The notes under the pieces: generated by a model
Database searches by the model: none
What the model saw: the letters and a program-made list of their open reading frames with translations, nothing else
What the model was told of the DNA's origin: nothing
Position numbers and translations under genes: made by a program
Part shown: one piece after another, positions 1 to 9,172 of the stretch
Layout: the number at the start of each line of letters is the position of its first letter
Position numbering within the stretch: position 1 is the stretch's first letter
Assembly: GCA_965215775.1 (NCBI GenBank)
Contig: CBDCEG010000017.1
Location: forward strand, 1-64,000
Reading direction: 5' to 3'
Origin: CBDCEG01 sp965215775
GTDB taxonomy: Bacteria; Pseudomonadota; Gammaproteobacteria; Cardiobacteriales; Ostreibacteriaceae
DNA length: 64,000 nt

Positions 1-1054
1 CAGGTTTGCCAAAATGCTCTTCAACAATATATCTTTCATGTTCTGATTGTAAATCAATTCCCCATTCAACTTTGTATTCAAATTTTTTATTAGAATTTAG
101 TAAAATATCAATAGCTTGAGTGTAAGTAATGCGTTCAAATCCAGTATTTGCCAAGGTTTTAACTCTATCTAAAACACCCTTTTCTACAAATTTATTAAAG
201 AAATCCATATCTTCGCTATGATTATCAAGTAAATCTTTACAAATAAATTTGAGCATATTTTCTGCCAAATCAGCACAGCCAGCCAAATCAGTAAAAGCAA
301 TTTCAGGCTCAACCATCCAAAATTCTGCCAAGTGTCTGCTAGTATTAGAATTTTCCGCTCTAAAAGTTGGTCCAAATGTATAAACTTTAGACATAGATTG
401 TGCAAAAGATTCAACATTTAATTGCCCAGAAACAGCCAAAAATGCTTCTTTACCAAAAAAATCTTTAGTGAAATCAGCTTTACCCAAATCATTAAGTGGT
501 GGATTTACTGCATCAAGAGTTGAAACTCTAAATAAATCACCAGCTCCCTCACAATCAGAAGCTGTAATAATTGGCGTGTGAATCCAGTAATATCCATTTT
601 CATTCATAAAATTATGCACAGACATTGAAACAGCATGGCGAATTCTAGTTACCGCAGCCATTATATTGGTCCTTGGGCGTAAGTGTGCAACGGTTCTTAG
701 GAATTCCATTGTGTGGCGTTTTGGTTGAACTGGGTAAGTTTCTGGGTTTTCTACTTCACCAATAATTTCCACTTTATTTGCTTGAACTTCAACAGTTTGC
801 CCTTTTCCTTGTGATTCTACTAATTTACCAGTTACTTCAACTGAAAACCCACTAGAAATTGATTTAATAGCTTCATAATTAGAAATATCACTATCAATAA
901 CCGCTTGAATTCCAGCCAAATCACTGCCGTCATAAAGAGCCAAAAAAGTAATTCCTGCATTTGAAGAGCGTGCAGTTCTAACCCAGCCTTTCAAAGTTAC
1001 CTCTGAGTTAATTAATGATTTATCTAGTTTTATTTGTTTGAATGTTTGGTTCAT
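1..1054 (-). CDS. asnS: Asparagine--tRNA ligase, 3'-truncated by window edge
   Basis: Class II aminoacyl-tRNA synthetase that charges tRNA-Asn in the cytoplasm. Translating the minus strand from the ATG at 1054 gives an uninterrupted frame to the window edge (351 residues of an enzyme usually about 465 long). It begins MNQTFKQIKL and has the N-terminal OB-fold anticodon-binding region (LKGWVRTARSSNAGITFLAL), then class II catalytic elements: RPRTNIMAAVTRIRHA, the motif 2 region FRAENSNTSRHLAEFWMVEP (FRAE..NTSRHL.EF.M.E is typical of AsnRS), and FERITYTQAIDIL. AspRS and LysRS, the other OB-fold class II enzymes, do not carry this exact motif 2. The gene diverges from cas1, and the 124 bp between them must hold both promoters. 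Identification is secure; the C-terminal motif 3 lies outside the window. Confidence 0.95.
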   Translation of the reverse strand, partial: MNQTFKQIKLDKSLINSEVTLKGWVRTARSSNAGITFLALYDGSDLAGIQAVIDSDISNYEAIKSISSGFSVEVTGKLVESQGKGQTVEVQANKVEIIGEVENPETYPVQPKRHTMEFLRTVAHLRPRTNIMAAVTRIRHAVSMSVHNFMNENGYYWIHTPIITASDCEGAGDLFRVSTLDAVNPPLNDLGKADFTKDFFGKEAFLAVSGQLNVESFAQSMSKVYTFGPTFRAENSNTSRHLAEFWMVEPEIAFTDLAGCADLAENMLKFICKDLLDNHSEDMDFFNKFVEKGVLDRVKTLANTGFERITYTQAIDILLNSNKKFEYKVEWGIDLQSEHERYIVEEHFGKP

Positions 1055-1178
1055 AGCGTCCTCGTTAGTTTTAAATATGCTAAAATAAGCAGGTTTCAAT
1101 TTAATTATTTTTAATGATTTTTATTATATCTATGAGTTAGTAAATTATCTATTTTTATATTATTTTTGAGGGTTAAAA

Positions 1179-2114
1179 ATGCAACAATTAACTGATTTAA
1201 AAGCAATTCTTCACTCTAAAAGAGCAAACATTTACTATTTGGACAAATGCAGAGTAATGCAAAAAGATGGTAGAGTTTTATATCTAGTAGAAAAAGAAGA
1301 ACAAAAACAATACTTTAATATTCCAATTGCAAATACAACTTGTATTTTATTAGGAAATGGAACTTCAATAACTCAAGCTGCTATGCGAATGCTTGCTCAA
1401 GCTGGTGTTTTAGTTGGATTTAGTGGTGGTGGAGGCACACCTTTGTTGATGGCAACTGAAATCGAATGGTTCACCCCGCAAAGTGAATATAGACCAACTG
1501 AATATGTTCAAGCATGGATGAAATTTTGGTTTGATGATTCAAAACGCCTACATTTTGCCAAAAAATTACAGCTTCTAAGAATTGATTTTTTGGAAACTAT
1601 TTGGCAAAAAGACAAAGATTTAAGGTTAGAAGGCTTTACTCCTGATAATGTTTTATTAAATAGTTTTAGAGATAAAATTAAAAATGCAAAAACTATAAAT
1701 AAATTATTAACTGATGAAATGTTATTAACTAAATATTTATACAAATTTGCGGCACAAAATACAGGTGCTAAAGGTTTTGTTAGAGAGCGAACAAATACAA
1801 ATTTGGCAAATGACTTTCTAAATCATGGTAATTATTTAGCATATGGGTTGGCTGCAACTACTCTTTGGGTTCTGGGAATTCCCCATGGTTTTGCATTAAT
1901 GCATGGTAAAACAAGGCGTGGTGCTTTGGTTTTTGATATTGCGGATTTAATAAAAGATACGCTAATTCTTCCTTGGGCATTTATTTGTGCCAAAGAAAAA
2001 GCTACAGAACAAGAGTTTCGCCAACAATGTTTACAAAATTTCACCAAACATAAAGCGCTTGATTTTATGTTTAACTCAATAAAAAATATTTGTGAGGAGG
2101 CAAAAAATGAGTAA
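1179..2114 (+). CDS. cas1: CRISPR-associated endonuclease Cas1, subtype I-F
   Basis: Integrase subunit that inserts new spacers at the leader end of the array, in complex with the Cas2 domain of Cas2-3. The 311-residue product is close to the usual I-F Cas1 length. The beta-rich N-domain (1-90) includes the stretch GNGTSITQAAMRMLAQAGV, and the alpha-helical C-domain carries the likely metal ligands E180 (LLTDEMLLTKYLYK), H242 (MHGKTRRGALVFD) and D253. The RRGALVFDIADLIKD segment is characteristic of I-F Cas1. The ATG has a GAGG ribosome-binding site (TTTGAGGGTTAAAAATG). It is the first gene of the locus, and its 3' end overlaps the WYL regulator gene by 8 bp, implying co-transcription. Confidence 0.96.
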   Translation: MQQLTDLKAILHSKRANIYYLDKCRVMQKDGRVLYLVEKEEQKQYFNIPIANTTCILLGNGTSITQAAMRMLAQAGVLVGFSGGGGTPLLMATEIEWFTPQSEYRPTEYVQAWMKFWFDDSKRLHFAKKLQLLRIDFLETIWQKDKDLRLEGFTPDNVLLNSFRDKIKNAKTINKLLTDEMLLTKYLYKFAAQNTGAKGFVRERTNTNLANDFLNHGNYLAYGLAATTLWVLGIPHGFALMHGKTRRGALVFDIADLIKDTLILPWAFICAKEKATEQEFRQQCLQNFTKHKALDFMFNSIKNICEEAKNE

Positions 2115-3066
2115 AAAACAAGCTATAAAGTTATACAAATATTTAGATAGTAATAAATATTCCAAAACTCTTAATGAGATTTTAGAAGCTTTGGATATTA
2201 AAAGCTCAACTTTTTATAATGCAATAAATATTCTTAGAGAAGAGTTACTAGTTACTATTTATGAACCTCCAAAAGGTTATCTTTTGGACGATAAAAGTAG
2301 AAATAAAAATATTGGAGGGGAATTCTCTCAAAATGAATTAACTTCATTATTAATCGCTTATGATTTGTTACAAACTCTAATAAGTAATGATTTTTATACT
2401 GATAAATTACAAAATATAAAGCAAAAAATAACTTCATTATTAACAACTTCAAAAAATAAACATATTGATTTTATAGAGGTTTTTCAAACGGGAAATAGGA
2501 AAACTTCAACCACAAACTTAACAAATATATTTAGTTGTTTGGATAATAATTTACAATTTAAAGCAATATATCAACCAAGAACCAAGCCGTTAAAACAAAA
2601 AGCAAGAATAATCTCTCCACAAAGATTAGTTTTATATAAAAATAATTGGTATTTAATGGCTTGGTGTCATCAAAGTAACAATATTAGAAGCTTTGCTGTT
2701 GAAAAGTTCCAAGAAATTCAACAAACAAATAAAATTATCAAAAAAATATCTAAAAAACAAATAAGTGATAATTATAAAAAAACTTATGGAATAATTAGTG
2801 GCGAAAAAACAGACACTGCTATTCTTTTGTTTGATAGTAAAGTTAGCCAATGGATAAATGATGAAATATGGCACCCAAATCAAAAACTTACCAAACTAGA
2901 AAATAGTACAACTCAATTAGAAGTCCCAATAAATAAAAATCATACACAAGAAATTGAGCTAGATATTATGAAATATGGTGATGGAGTTAAAGTTATTGAG
3001 CCAAATTATTTAAAAGAGAAGATAAAAACCGCCCACAAAAATGCTTATAAACAGTATTGTTTATGA
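2107..3066 (+). CDS. WYL-domain transcriptional regulator inside the cas operon
   Basis: Predicted DNA-binding regulator. A longer GTG start at 2092 is possible in frame, but the GAGGAGG at 2094-2100 sits correctly for the ATG at 2107 (MSKKQAIKLY), giving 319 residues. The N-terminal 60 or so residues look like a winged-helix/DeoR-type HTH (ILEALDIKSSTFYNAINILREEL). The middle holds a WYL domain with the signature NNWYLMAWC followed by RSFAVEKFQEI, preceded by ISPQRLVLYK. The C-terminal part (IELDIMKYGDGVKVIEPNYLKEKI) resembles the WCX extension of WYL regulators. It overlaps cas1 by 8 bp. It is followed by a repeat-rich 140-bp gap before cas2-3, a plausible operator. WYL proteins are known to regulate other CRISPR types, and ligand-binding to the WYL pocket is known for the family. 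A role here as repressor or activator of cas genes is inference. Confidence 0.88.
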   Translation: MSKKQAIKLYKYLDSNKYSKTLNEILEALDIKSSTFYNAINILREELLVTIYEPPKGYLLDDKSRNKNIGGEFSQNELTSLLIAYDLLQTLISNDFYTDKLQNIKQKITSLLTTSKNKHIDFIEVFQTGNRKTSTTNLTNIFSCLDNNLQFKAIYQPRTKPLKQKARIISPQRLVLYKNNWYLMAWCHQSNNIRSFAVEKFQEIQQTNKIIKKISKKQISDNYKKTYGIISGEKTDTAILLFDSKVSQWINDEIWHPNQKLTKLENSTTQLEVPINKNHTQEIELDIMKYGDGVKVIEPNYLKEKIKTAHKNAYKQYCL

Positions 3067-3137
3067 AGTTATGTGCGGAATATTTGAAATCTTTGAAAAT
3101 AAAAAACTAGAGTCCAATTTTTTTGGAGTCTAATTTG

Positions 3138-3165
3138 ATAATATGTATTAAATAATATGTATAAA
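3138..3165. repeat. 14-bp tandem direct repeat upstream of cas2-3
   Basis: Two adjacent 14-bp units, ATAATATGTATTAA (3138-3151) and ATAATATGTATAAA (3152-3165), differing at one position. They lie in the gap between the WYL regulator gene and cas2-3. A direct repeat of this size next to a regulator gene could be a binding site; AT-rich slippage is the alternative. Confidence 0.7.
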
Positions 3166-3172
3166 ATGAAAA

Positions 3173-3204
3173 AACTAAACAACTAAACAACTAAACAACT
3201 AAAA
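3173..3204. repeat. Four-copy 8-bp tandem repeat abutting the cas2-3 start codon
   Basis: Four head-to-tail copies of AACTAAAC (the last ends in A) end 2 bp before the cas2-3 ATG at 3207. There is no Shine-Dalgarno sequence in the region, so the repeat replaces the normal ribosome-binding site area. A repeat here could change copy number and so alter translation or promoter spacing of the effector nuclease. That is an inference; only the repeat is directly visible. Confidence 0.85.
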
Positions 3205-3206
3205 TA

Positions 3207-6200
3207 ATGATAGTAACTTTTATAAGCGAATGTGAGAAAAAATCCTTAGCAAAAACAAGGAGAGTATTAGATGCTTTTGCCAATCGCATCGGAAATAATA
3301 CTTGGCAAACACCAATAACCCAAGAGGGATTAGATGCTGTTAGGAAATTACTCAAAAAGACTGCTAGCAAAAATACAGCAGTTAGTTGCCACCAACTAAA
3401 ATCAAGAGTTAGAACAGAATTGTTATGGATTGTTGGAAACCGTGATAAATTCAATGGTCAAGGGATTGTGGCAGTTAATTATACAGAACAAGATAAATTT
3501 ATAGGGGAAAAATCAAATATGCTAACAATAAATACCATTGCATCGGCAGCAGAAATTGCAGGACTGTTCCATGATTTTGGAAAGGCAAATGTTTTGTTTC
3601 AAAAGAAGTTATGCCCAAATAAAAAGAAAGGACAGAAAAATTACGAGCCTTACCGCCACGAATGGATTTCTTTACGATTATTTCAAGCCTTTGTTGGCGA
3701 ATGTAAAACTGATAAAGATTGGTTGGATAGGCTGGGTAATATTAAAAATATTGATTTTAAAGATTGTTTTAAAGACGGTATCAATGATAGAACAAGCACC
3801 AATCATCCAATAAAAAACTCCCCTCCTTTTGCACAATTAGTGGCTTGGTTAGTTATCTCTCACCATAGATTAGCTCTTTATCCAAATTGGCTACAAAATG
3901 CGAACAGTAAACCTGAATTACAAAATATTGGTAATTGGATTAACAGTCTTGAGCCATTTTGGAATTCTTATAATTGTAAAAATGAAGACCTAAAAGACTT
4001 AATTAAAGATAATTGGACATTTAATGACTTACCTTATAAAAGTGCTATTTGGCGTGCTAATGCTAGAGAAATAGTCAAAAAAATCTCAATAAATAACAAT
4101 GCTAACTATTTAAAAAATCAATTTTTCACCATGCATTTATCTAGGCTTTGTTTGATTTTGGCAGATCATTATTATTCATCTTTAAAGTTATCAGAAATTA
4201 CAGAACAATGGCGTGATGATGGTTATGCTATTTGGGCAAATACAGATAAAGAAACCAAACAATACAAGCAAAAATTAGACGAGCATTTAATTGGTGTTGC
4301 CTATAATTCTGGGAAAATTGCCAAAGCATTACCAAAATTAAATAACACATTACCTCAATTAAAAATCAATAATAAAATCAGTAATGATGTTGCCAAAGAA
4401 CACAAGGTAAAATTTGGCTGGCAAGATAAAGCCAAAAATTTAGCTGAAAAAATTGGTAAACAAACTATTGAAAATGGTTTTTTTGGTATCAACATGGCTT
4501 CAACAGGAAAAGGCAAAACACTAGCTAACGCTAAAATCATGGCAACGATTGGCAATAAGGTTGGCAGAGTTCGTTTTAGTGTTGCTTTAGGTTTAAGAAC
4601 ACTCACATTACAAACTGGCAAGGTATATCGCGATGAACTAGATTTGCAAAATGATTTGGCGATTATGGTTGGTGGTATTGCGGTTAAAGAATTATTTATT
4701 AACGATCAACAAGGTGAAACTAAGCAAGATGATACAGGAAGTGAATCAGACGATAATAGTTTTAATGATTTTCATATGGATTATCAAGGCACTTTATCAG
4801 AACACACTTTAAGCAACTGGACTAAAAATAAAGATAATTTACAAAAATTAATTCAAGCCCCTATTTTGGTTAGTACAATTGACCATTTAATCCCAGCAAC
4901 CGAAGGCACAAGAGGTGATAAACATATTCCTGCAATGCTTAGATTATTCACCTCAGATTTAGTGCTTGATGAGCCAGATGATTTTGGCTTAGATGATTTG
5001 CCTGCTTTGTGTCGTTTGGTTAATTGGGCGGGAATGATGGGAAGTAGGGTTTTATTATCAACAGCAACAATGCCTCCAGCACTTAGTTATGCATTATTTC
5101 AGGCTTATCAATATGGGTGGGGCAAATATGCCAAAGCCAATCTTGAAAATGACAGTGGAGAAATTACTTGTGCATGGTTTGATGAATTTGATACCCAAAA
5201 TAAAAATATTAAAACAATGGGAAAATCAGAAAAAGGAAGTTTTAAAAATGAGCATAATAAATTTGTTAAAAAGCGTATAAAGCAAATACAAAAAAATAAC
5301 AAACCAAAGCATTTTGGTGAGATTGTTGATATTACTGGTAATGAAAATAAAAATGCTATTAAAAATATTGCAAATACTATAAAAGCATCAATTGAAAAAC
5401 TACACAATCACCACAAAATAACCAGTAAAAATCAAAACATTTCTATTGGCTTGGTAAGAATGGCAAACATCAAACCTTTGGTTGCAGTTTCCAAAGAGTT
5501 ATTAAAAATAGAAACTCCTGATAATACATGTATTCATTATTGTGTTTACCATTCCAAATTTCCTTTAGCTTTGCGTTCTCATATTGAGAATAAATTAGAT
5601 AAGATTTTAAGCAGAAAAGATGAGAAAGTCATTTGGCAACAAGAGGAAGTTAAAGAAAAATTTAAAAACTCAACAATTAAAAATCATATTTTTGTAGTTT
5701 TAGCATCACCTGTTGCCGAAGTTGGACGAGATCATGATTACGATTGGGCTGTTATTGAACCAAGCTCTATGCGTTCAATTATTCAAATTGCGGGGCGAGT
5801 TTTAAGACATAGGGATAAAACTCCAACTAAGCCTAATATTTTATTGCTTAATAAAAATTATAAGGCATTAAAAGGCAAAACACCGTGTTTTGTTTACCCA
5901 GGATTTGAAAAGAATAATATCCAAATGAATGATTATGATTTAAATAACATTTTAAAGGAAAATCAATATAAAAATATTACTGCTATTGAGAGAATCACCT
6001 TGCCAAAACAATATGAGAAAATAGGTGATAAATATAAATATCTGGTAGATTTAGAGCATAGATCATTGGTAAACAAATTATTTTCACTAAAATTTGGTGC
6101 AAAATTATGGTGGCAAGAAAATCCAACTTGGTGTGGAGAAATGCAAAGACAACAGCCTTTCCGCAAATCCAAAAAGGACACTCCATATTATTTATGTTTA

Positions 6201-6509
6201 AGAAATGAATATGAAAATATATCTTGGCTGTCTAAAAATGAAGATGTTTGTCCAGCAAAATGGGTTGATGATATTGGAAATGCAATTACCGATGATAAAG
6301 AATTAGGAATCGCCAAAGGTAATGATTTTTGGTTTGATATTAATATAAAAAAAATCTATAAAAAACTTAAAAAATACTCTAATATTGAGTTGAATGAGGT
6401 AGGTAAAAAATTTGGCGAAGTGCGTTTGGTGAAATATGATAATACTACATCGGAATACAGGTTTAACCCTAATTTAGGGGTTTATGAAATTATTGGAGAG
6501 GAGGAATAA
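3207..6509 (+). CDS. cas3: Cas2-Cas3 fusion helicase-nuclease, subtype I-F
   Basis: The 1100-residue effector that unwinds and cuts target DNA and also supplies Cas2 for spacer acquisition. Residues 1-100 are the Cas2-like domain (MIVTFISECEKKSLAKTRRV), the hallmark of I-F. The HD nuclease follows with H122-D123 (LFHDFGKAN), H151, H219-H220 (VISHH) and D320. The SF2 helicase has Walker A ASTGKGKT (about 431-438), a DExD-box variant DEPDD (589-593), motif III STATMPP (619-625) and motif VI QIAGRVLRHR (861-870). All catalytic motifs appear intact. It follows the WYL gene after 140 bp of tandem repeats and overlaps no upstream gene, so it may be separately regulated. No SD is visible at the ATG. 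csy1 follows after 1 bp. Confidence 0.97.
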   Translation: MIVTFISECEKKSLAKTRRVLDAFANRIGNNTWQTPITQEGLDAVRKLLKKTASKNTAVSCHQLKSRVRTELLWIVGNRDKFNGQGIVAVNYTEQDKFIGEKSNMLTINTIASAAEIAGLFHDFGKANVLFQKKLCPNKKKGQKNYEPYRHEWISLRLFQAFVGECKTDKDWLDRLGNIKNIDFKDCFKDGINDRTSTNHPIKNSPPFAQLVAWLVISHHRLALYPNWLQNANSKPELQNIGNWINSLEPFWNSYNCKNEDLKDLIKDNWTFNDLPYKSAIWRANAREIVKKISINNNANYLKNQFFTMHLSRLCLILADHYYSSLKLSEITEQWRDDGYAIWANTDKETKQYKQKLDEHLIGVAYNSGKIAKALPKLNNTLPQLKINNKISNDVAKEHKVKFGWQDKAKNLAEKIGKQTIENGFFGINMASTGKGKTLANAKIMATIGNKVGRVRFSVALGLRTLTLQTGKVYRDELDLQNDLAIMVGGIAVKELFINDQQGETKQDDTGSESDDNSFNDFHMDYQGTLSEHTLSNWTKNKDNLQKLIQAPILVSTIDHLIPATEGTRGDKHIPAMLRLFTSDLVLDEPDDFGLDDLPALCRLVNWAGMMGSRVLLSTATMPPALSYALFQAYQYGWGKYAKANLENDSGEITCAWFDEFDTQNKNIKTMGKSEKGSFKNEHNKFVKKRIKQIQKNNKPKHFGEIVDITGNENKNAIKNIANTIKASIEKLHNHHKITSKNQNISIGLVRMANIKPLVAVSKELLKIETPDNTCIHYCVYHSKFPLALRSHIENKLDKILSRKDEKVIWQQEEVKEKFKNSTIKNHIFVVLASPVAEVGRDHDYDWAVIEPSSMRSIIQIAGRVLRHRDKTPTKPNILLLNKNYKALKGKTPCFVYPGFEKNNIQMNDYDLNNILKENQYKNITAIERITLPKQYEKIGDKYKYLVDLEHRSLVNKLFSLKFGAKLWWQENPTWCGEMQRQQPFRKSKKDTPYYLCLRNEYENISWLSKNEDVCPAKWVDDIGNAITDDKELGIAKGNDFWFDINIKKIYKKLKKYSNIELNEVGKKFGEVRLVKYDNTTSEYRFNPNLGVYEIIGEEE

Positions 6510-6510
6510 C

Positions 6511-7992
6511 ATGAATGATATGAGCAACGCTATTAGGAAGTTTATTGCCAATAGAAAGGATAAAAAAATTGAAAGTTTATTTAAAACTAAATTTTTAAAA
6601 GATAAAGATAAAGGCGTAAATCAATATTTAATAGAAAAAATAGATGCAAATAATGAAACCTTGCAAAAAATAAATAATTTAAAAAAAGATAAGAAGCAAA
6701 CATCGTTAGTTTTTCAGAAAAATAAATACGATAGTCTTATTAAATTAATCAACGACTTAGATGTTGATGTGTCAAATATTACTCAACAATATCAAGAAAA
6801 AATACAGCAATTAAATGTAGACCATGAAATTGAAAAATGGCTTGATGATAACTGTAAAAATGCAGATAAGATTAGTATAGCAACTCATGTCGCAAAACTC
6901 ACCCATTCATCTAACAAAGGAACTTGTTTTTATGATGATCTAAAAGATTCAAATGACAAATATTTAACAACCTCTCAAATAAAACATATTACTGCCGATG
7001 CCGCTTATGAAAATGCACGGTATTCTCCAGTGGCAAATTTATTACTAGTAAAAGACAGTAATAAAAAACATTTTTATCAAATGATTATTAATAATGATTT
7101 TGATGCACTCAAAGAATTATCAAACAATGATAGTTATAAGGCTAAGAATTGGTTTAGTTATTTAAAAAAAGCATTCAATAAGAATAAAAAATATAGTGAT
7201 TCATTATCAAAACAATTTTATTTCCCATATAGAGAAAACTATCATCTATTATCTTTGTTAAAGTCATCATCGTTAATGCAGGAAATTTTTGAAAAAGTTA
7301 ATAAAAAAACAAATAACATAATTACTAATAAAAAAAAGAAAGGAAAATATTCAGTAGAAAAATTTATATTTTATCCAAATAAAGCAGTATTAAGTATTAC
7401 TAAGAGCTTTCATCAAAATTCATCTATGCTAAATGGAAAAAGAAGCGGAAGGTTGTTTTTATTCTCAGCCCAGCCACCAACTTGGCAAAGCCAATTAAAA
7501 CCACCAATTAGCAAAAAATCAATGTTTGATAATTATCGCTACCAAGAAAATACTAAAGAAAATATAAAATATTTAACAGAGTTTTTATTGCGTAATGAAA
7601 ATATTGGCTTGAGTATAAAAAATCCTAAAAAATTAAAATGGATAGAAAAAATGGCAAACCATATTATCAATGATTTTTTATATTTCATTTCCACTATTCA
7701 TACCTTGCCATCTGGCTGGTCAGCAGGAAAAGAGGTTAAATTAAAAATTGAACACCAATATTTATTAGACCCTTATAGAAAAGATGAAAAGTTTCAAGCC
7801 AGCAAAAAAGAAGTTGATTGGCAAACAATTATCAATGCTGATTTTTCAACTTGGTTAAATAGGCAATTAAAATACAAGGATAAAAAGTTCACACCACAAA
7901 GAGAATATAGCAAAATTTGGAAAGAATTGATGGAGCGAGAATTAAGAGAATACAGCCAAATAATTATGGCTAATAATGAGGCAGAACAATGA
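6511..7992 (+). CDS. csy1: Csy1 (Cas8f), I-F surveillance complex large subunit
   Basis: Large subunit of the Csy complex, which with Csy2 binds the 5' handle of crRNA and reads the PAM. An in-frame start exists at 6484, but GGAGAGGAGG at 6493-6502 places the start at the ATG at 6511 (MNDMSNAIRK), giving 493 residues, rather longer than the roughly 430 of the P. aeruginosa protein. Recognisable Csy1 blocks are NARYSPVANLLLV in the middle and SGRLFLFSAQPPTWQSQLKP in the C-terminal half. The N-terminal 130 residues are lysine-rich. It begins 1 bp after cas2-3 and shares an ATGA overlap with csy2. The large subunit is the most divergent cas gene, so identity rests on these blocks and on position. 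Confidence 0.93.
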   Translation: MNDMSNAIRKFIANRKDKKIESLFKTKFLKDKDKGVNQYLIEKIDANNETLQKINNLKKDKKQTSLVFQKNKYDSLIKLINDLDVDVSNITQQYQEKIQQLNVDHEIEKWLDDNCKNADKISIATHVAKLTHSSNKGTCFYDDLKDSNDKYLTTSQIKHITADAAYENARYSPVANLLLVKDSNKKHFYQMIINNDFDALKELSNNDSYKAKNWFSYLKKAFNKNKKYSDSLSKQFYFPYRENYHLLSLLKSSSLMQEIFEKVNKKTNNIITNKKKKGKYSVEKFIFYPNKAVLSITKSFHQNSSMLNGKRSGRLFLFSAQPPTWQSQLKPPISKKSMFDNYRYQENTKENIKYLTEFLLRNENIGLSIKNPKKLKWIEKMANHIINDFLYFISTIHTLPSGWSAGKEVKLKIEHQYLLDPYRKDEKFQASKKEVDWQTIINADFSTWLNRQLKYKDKKFTPQREYSKIWKELMERELREYSQIIMANNEAEQ

Positions 7993-9149
7993 ATAAATAT
8001 ATTTTAATCAATCACATTCAAGTGCAAAATGCTAATGCTATTGCAGGATTTACTTGGGGGTTTCCTGCCATTACGCACTTTTTAGGTTTTAGCCATAATT
8101 TATCACGCAAATTAAGTAAACAAGAAGATTTTAACGATATTAAATTGTCGGGTTGTGCGGTTATTAGTCACACTCATCAGGTGCATACTTACGGTGATTA
8201 TGAGCAACAATTTACTCAAACTCGCAACTCTCCTTATTTAAGCTCTCATAAGAAAGACGCAACGCCACCGATTATTGAAGAGGGCAAAATGAATATGACA
8301 GTTTCTTTGCTCATTAAATATGATGGCGATATTGGCAATCGGAACGATGATTTTGTGGAGTGGCTAGAAAATATTTGTTATCTGCAACGCCTAGCAGGAG
8401 GCACGATTTTAGATATTAAAGCCATTCAATTATTTACCGTAAATAATGAAAACATCCATACATTAAAACGACTTTTATTGCCAGGGTTTGTGCTTATGGA
8501 TAAATCAGATTATTTGCAAGAGCATTATCAAACTTTGCAAAAGGAAAATCAAAACAAGGAATTATTTAATGCTTGGTTAGATTTTCTTGCCCTAAAACAA
8601 GGTGCAAGACCAAAATATGATTTAATCGCCAAACATTTTACGAAGTTAAGTAAAGATAGTGAAGATAATGTGATAATCCAAATTTGGCGCAAACATTTAG
8701 AGCAAAAGCCTTATGTAAAAGAAAATATTCCACAACAATTAAAAGAATATTTTAGCAATAATGAAAATAGTTTTGATAAAAAACTATTAATCCAATGGCA
8801 AGAATATTGTCAACCAAACGAAAAAACCGATGCAAACTGGGAATATTTACCAAAACCAAAACCGGGTTATTTAGTGCCGATTATGACAGGTTATAAAGCC
8901 ATCTCAAAAGTCTATAAAAATGATGAAGTGGAAAACACCAGAGATAATGAAACCGATATTTGTTTTGTGGAATCGGTGCATAGTATTGGCGAATGGTTAA
9001 GTGCTCACAGATTAACCGTTGACTTATTAAAAAATAGTCTGTGGCATTATGATTATGAAGAAAATTGGTATTTATGCTCTCAAAGCAAACAAATACTAGA
9101 AAACGAAGATGAAATATCTTTTGAAGATTCTGATGATGGAATGAATTAA
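7989..9149 (+). CDS. csy2: Csy2 (Cas5f), I-F surveillance complex subunit
   Basis: Cas5-family RAMP protein that pairs with Csy1 at the 5' handle of the crRNA. The 386-residue product opens with the typical Csy2 N-terminus (NHIQVQNANAIAGFTWGFPA), a ferredoxin-like strand plus a glycine-rich element, then ITHFLGFSHNLSRKL. YLVPIMTGYKAISKVY in the C-terminal third is another Csy2 block. It is somewhat longer than the usual 320-330 residues, with the extra length in the middle and an acidic tail (NEDEISFEDSDDGMN). Its ATG overlaps the csy1 stop (ATGA), implying translational coupling. Confidence 0.93.
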   Translation: MNKYILINHIQVQNANAIAGFTWGFPAITHFLGFSHNLSRKLSKQEDFNDIKLSGCAVISHTHQVHTYGDYEQQFTQTRNSPYLSSHKKDATPPIIEEGKMNMTVSLLIKYDGDIGNRNDDFVEWLENICYLQRLAGGTILDIKAIQLFTVNNENIHTLKRLLLPGFVLMDKSDYLQEHYQTLQKENQNKELFNAWLDFLALKQGARPKYDLIAKHFTKLSKDSEDNVIIQIWRKHLEQKPYVKENIPQQLKEYFSNNENSFDKKLLIQWQEYCQPNEKTDANWEYLPKPKPGYLVPIMTGYKAISKVYKNDEVENTRDNETDICFVESVHSIGEWLSAHRLTVDLLKNSLWHYDYEENWYLCSQSKQILENEDEISFEDSDDGMN

Positions 9150-9172
9150 TTTTTTTAACCAAGGAGTAAATT

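Noticed and set aside
184..417. Seventy-seven-residue minus-strand frame.
   Set aside because: It is a shadow of asnS in another frame; the asnS frame itself is open across this region and encodes conserved motifs.
3108..3133. Terminator after the WYL gene.
   Set aside because: TCCAA and TTGGA can pair, but the stem is five bases with a T-loop and no T-run after it; too weak to call.
8881..9162. Antisense frame in csy2, considered as a possible anti-CRISPR-like or toxin gene.
   Set aside because: No ribosome-binding site, sequence follows from complementing csy2 codons, and composition is unlike a real protein.
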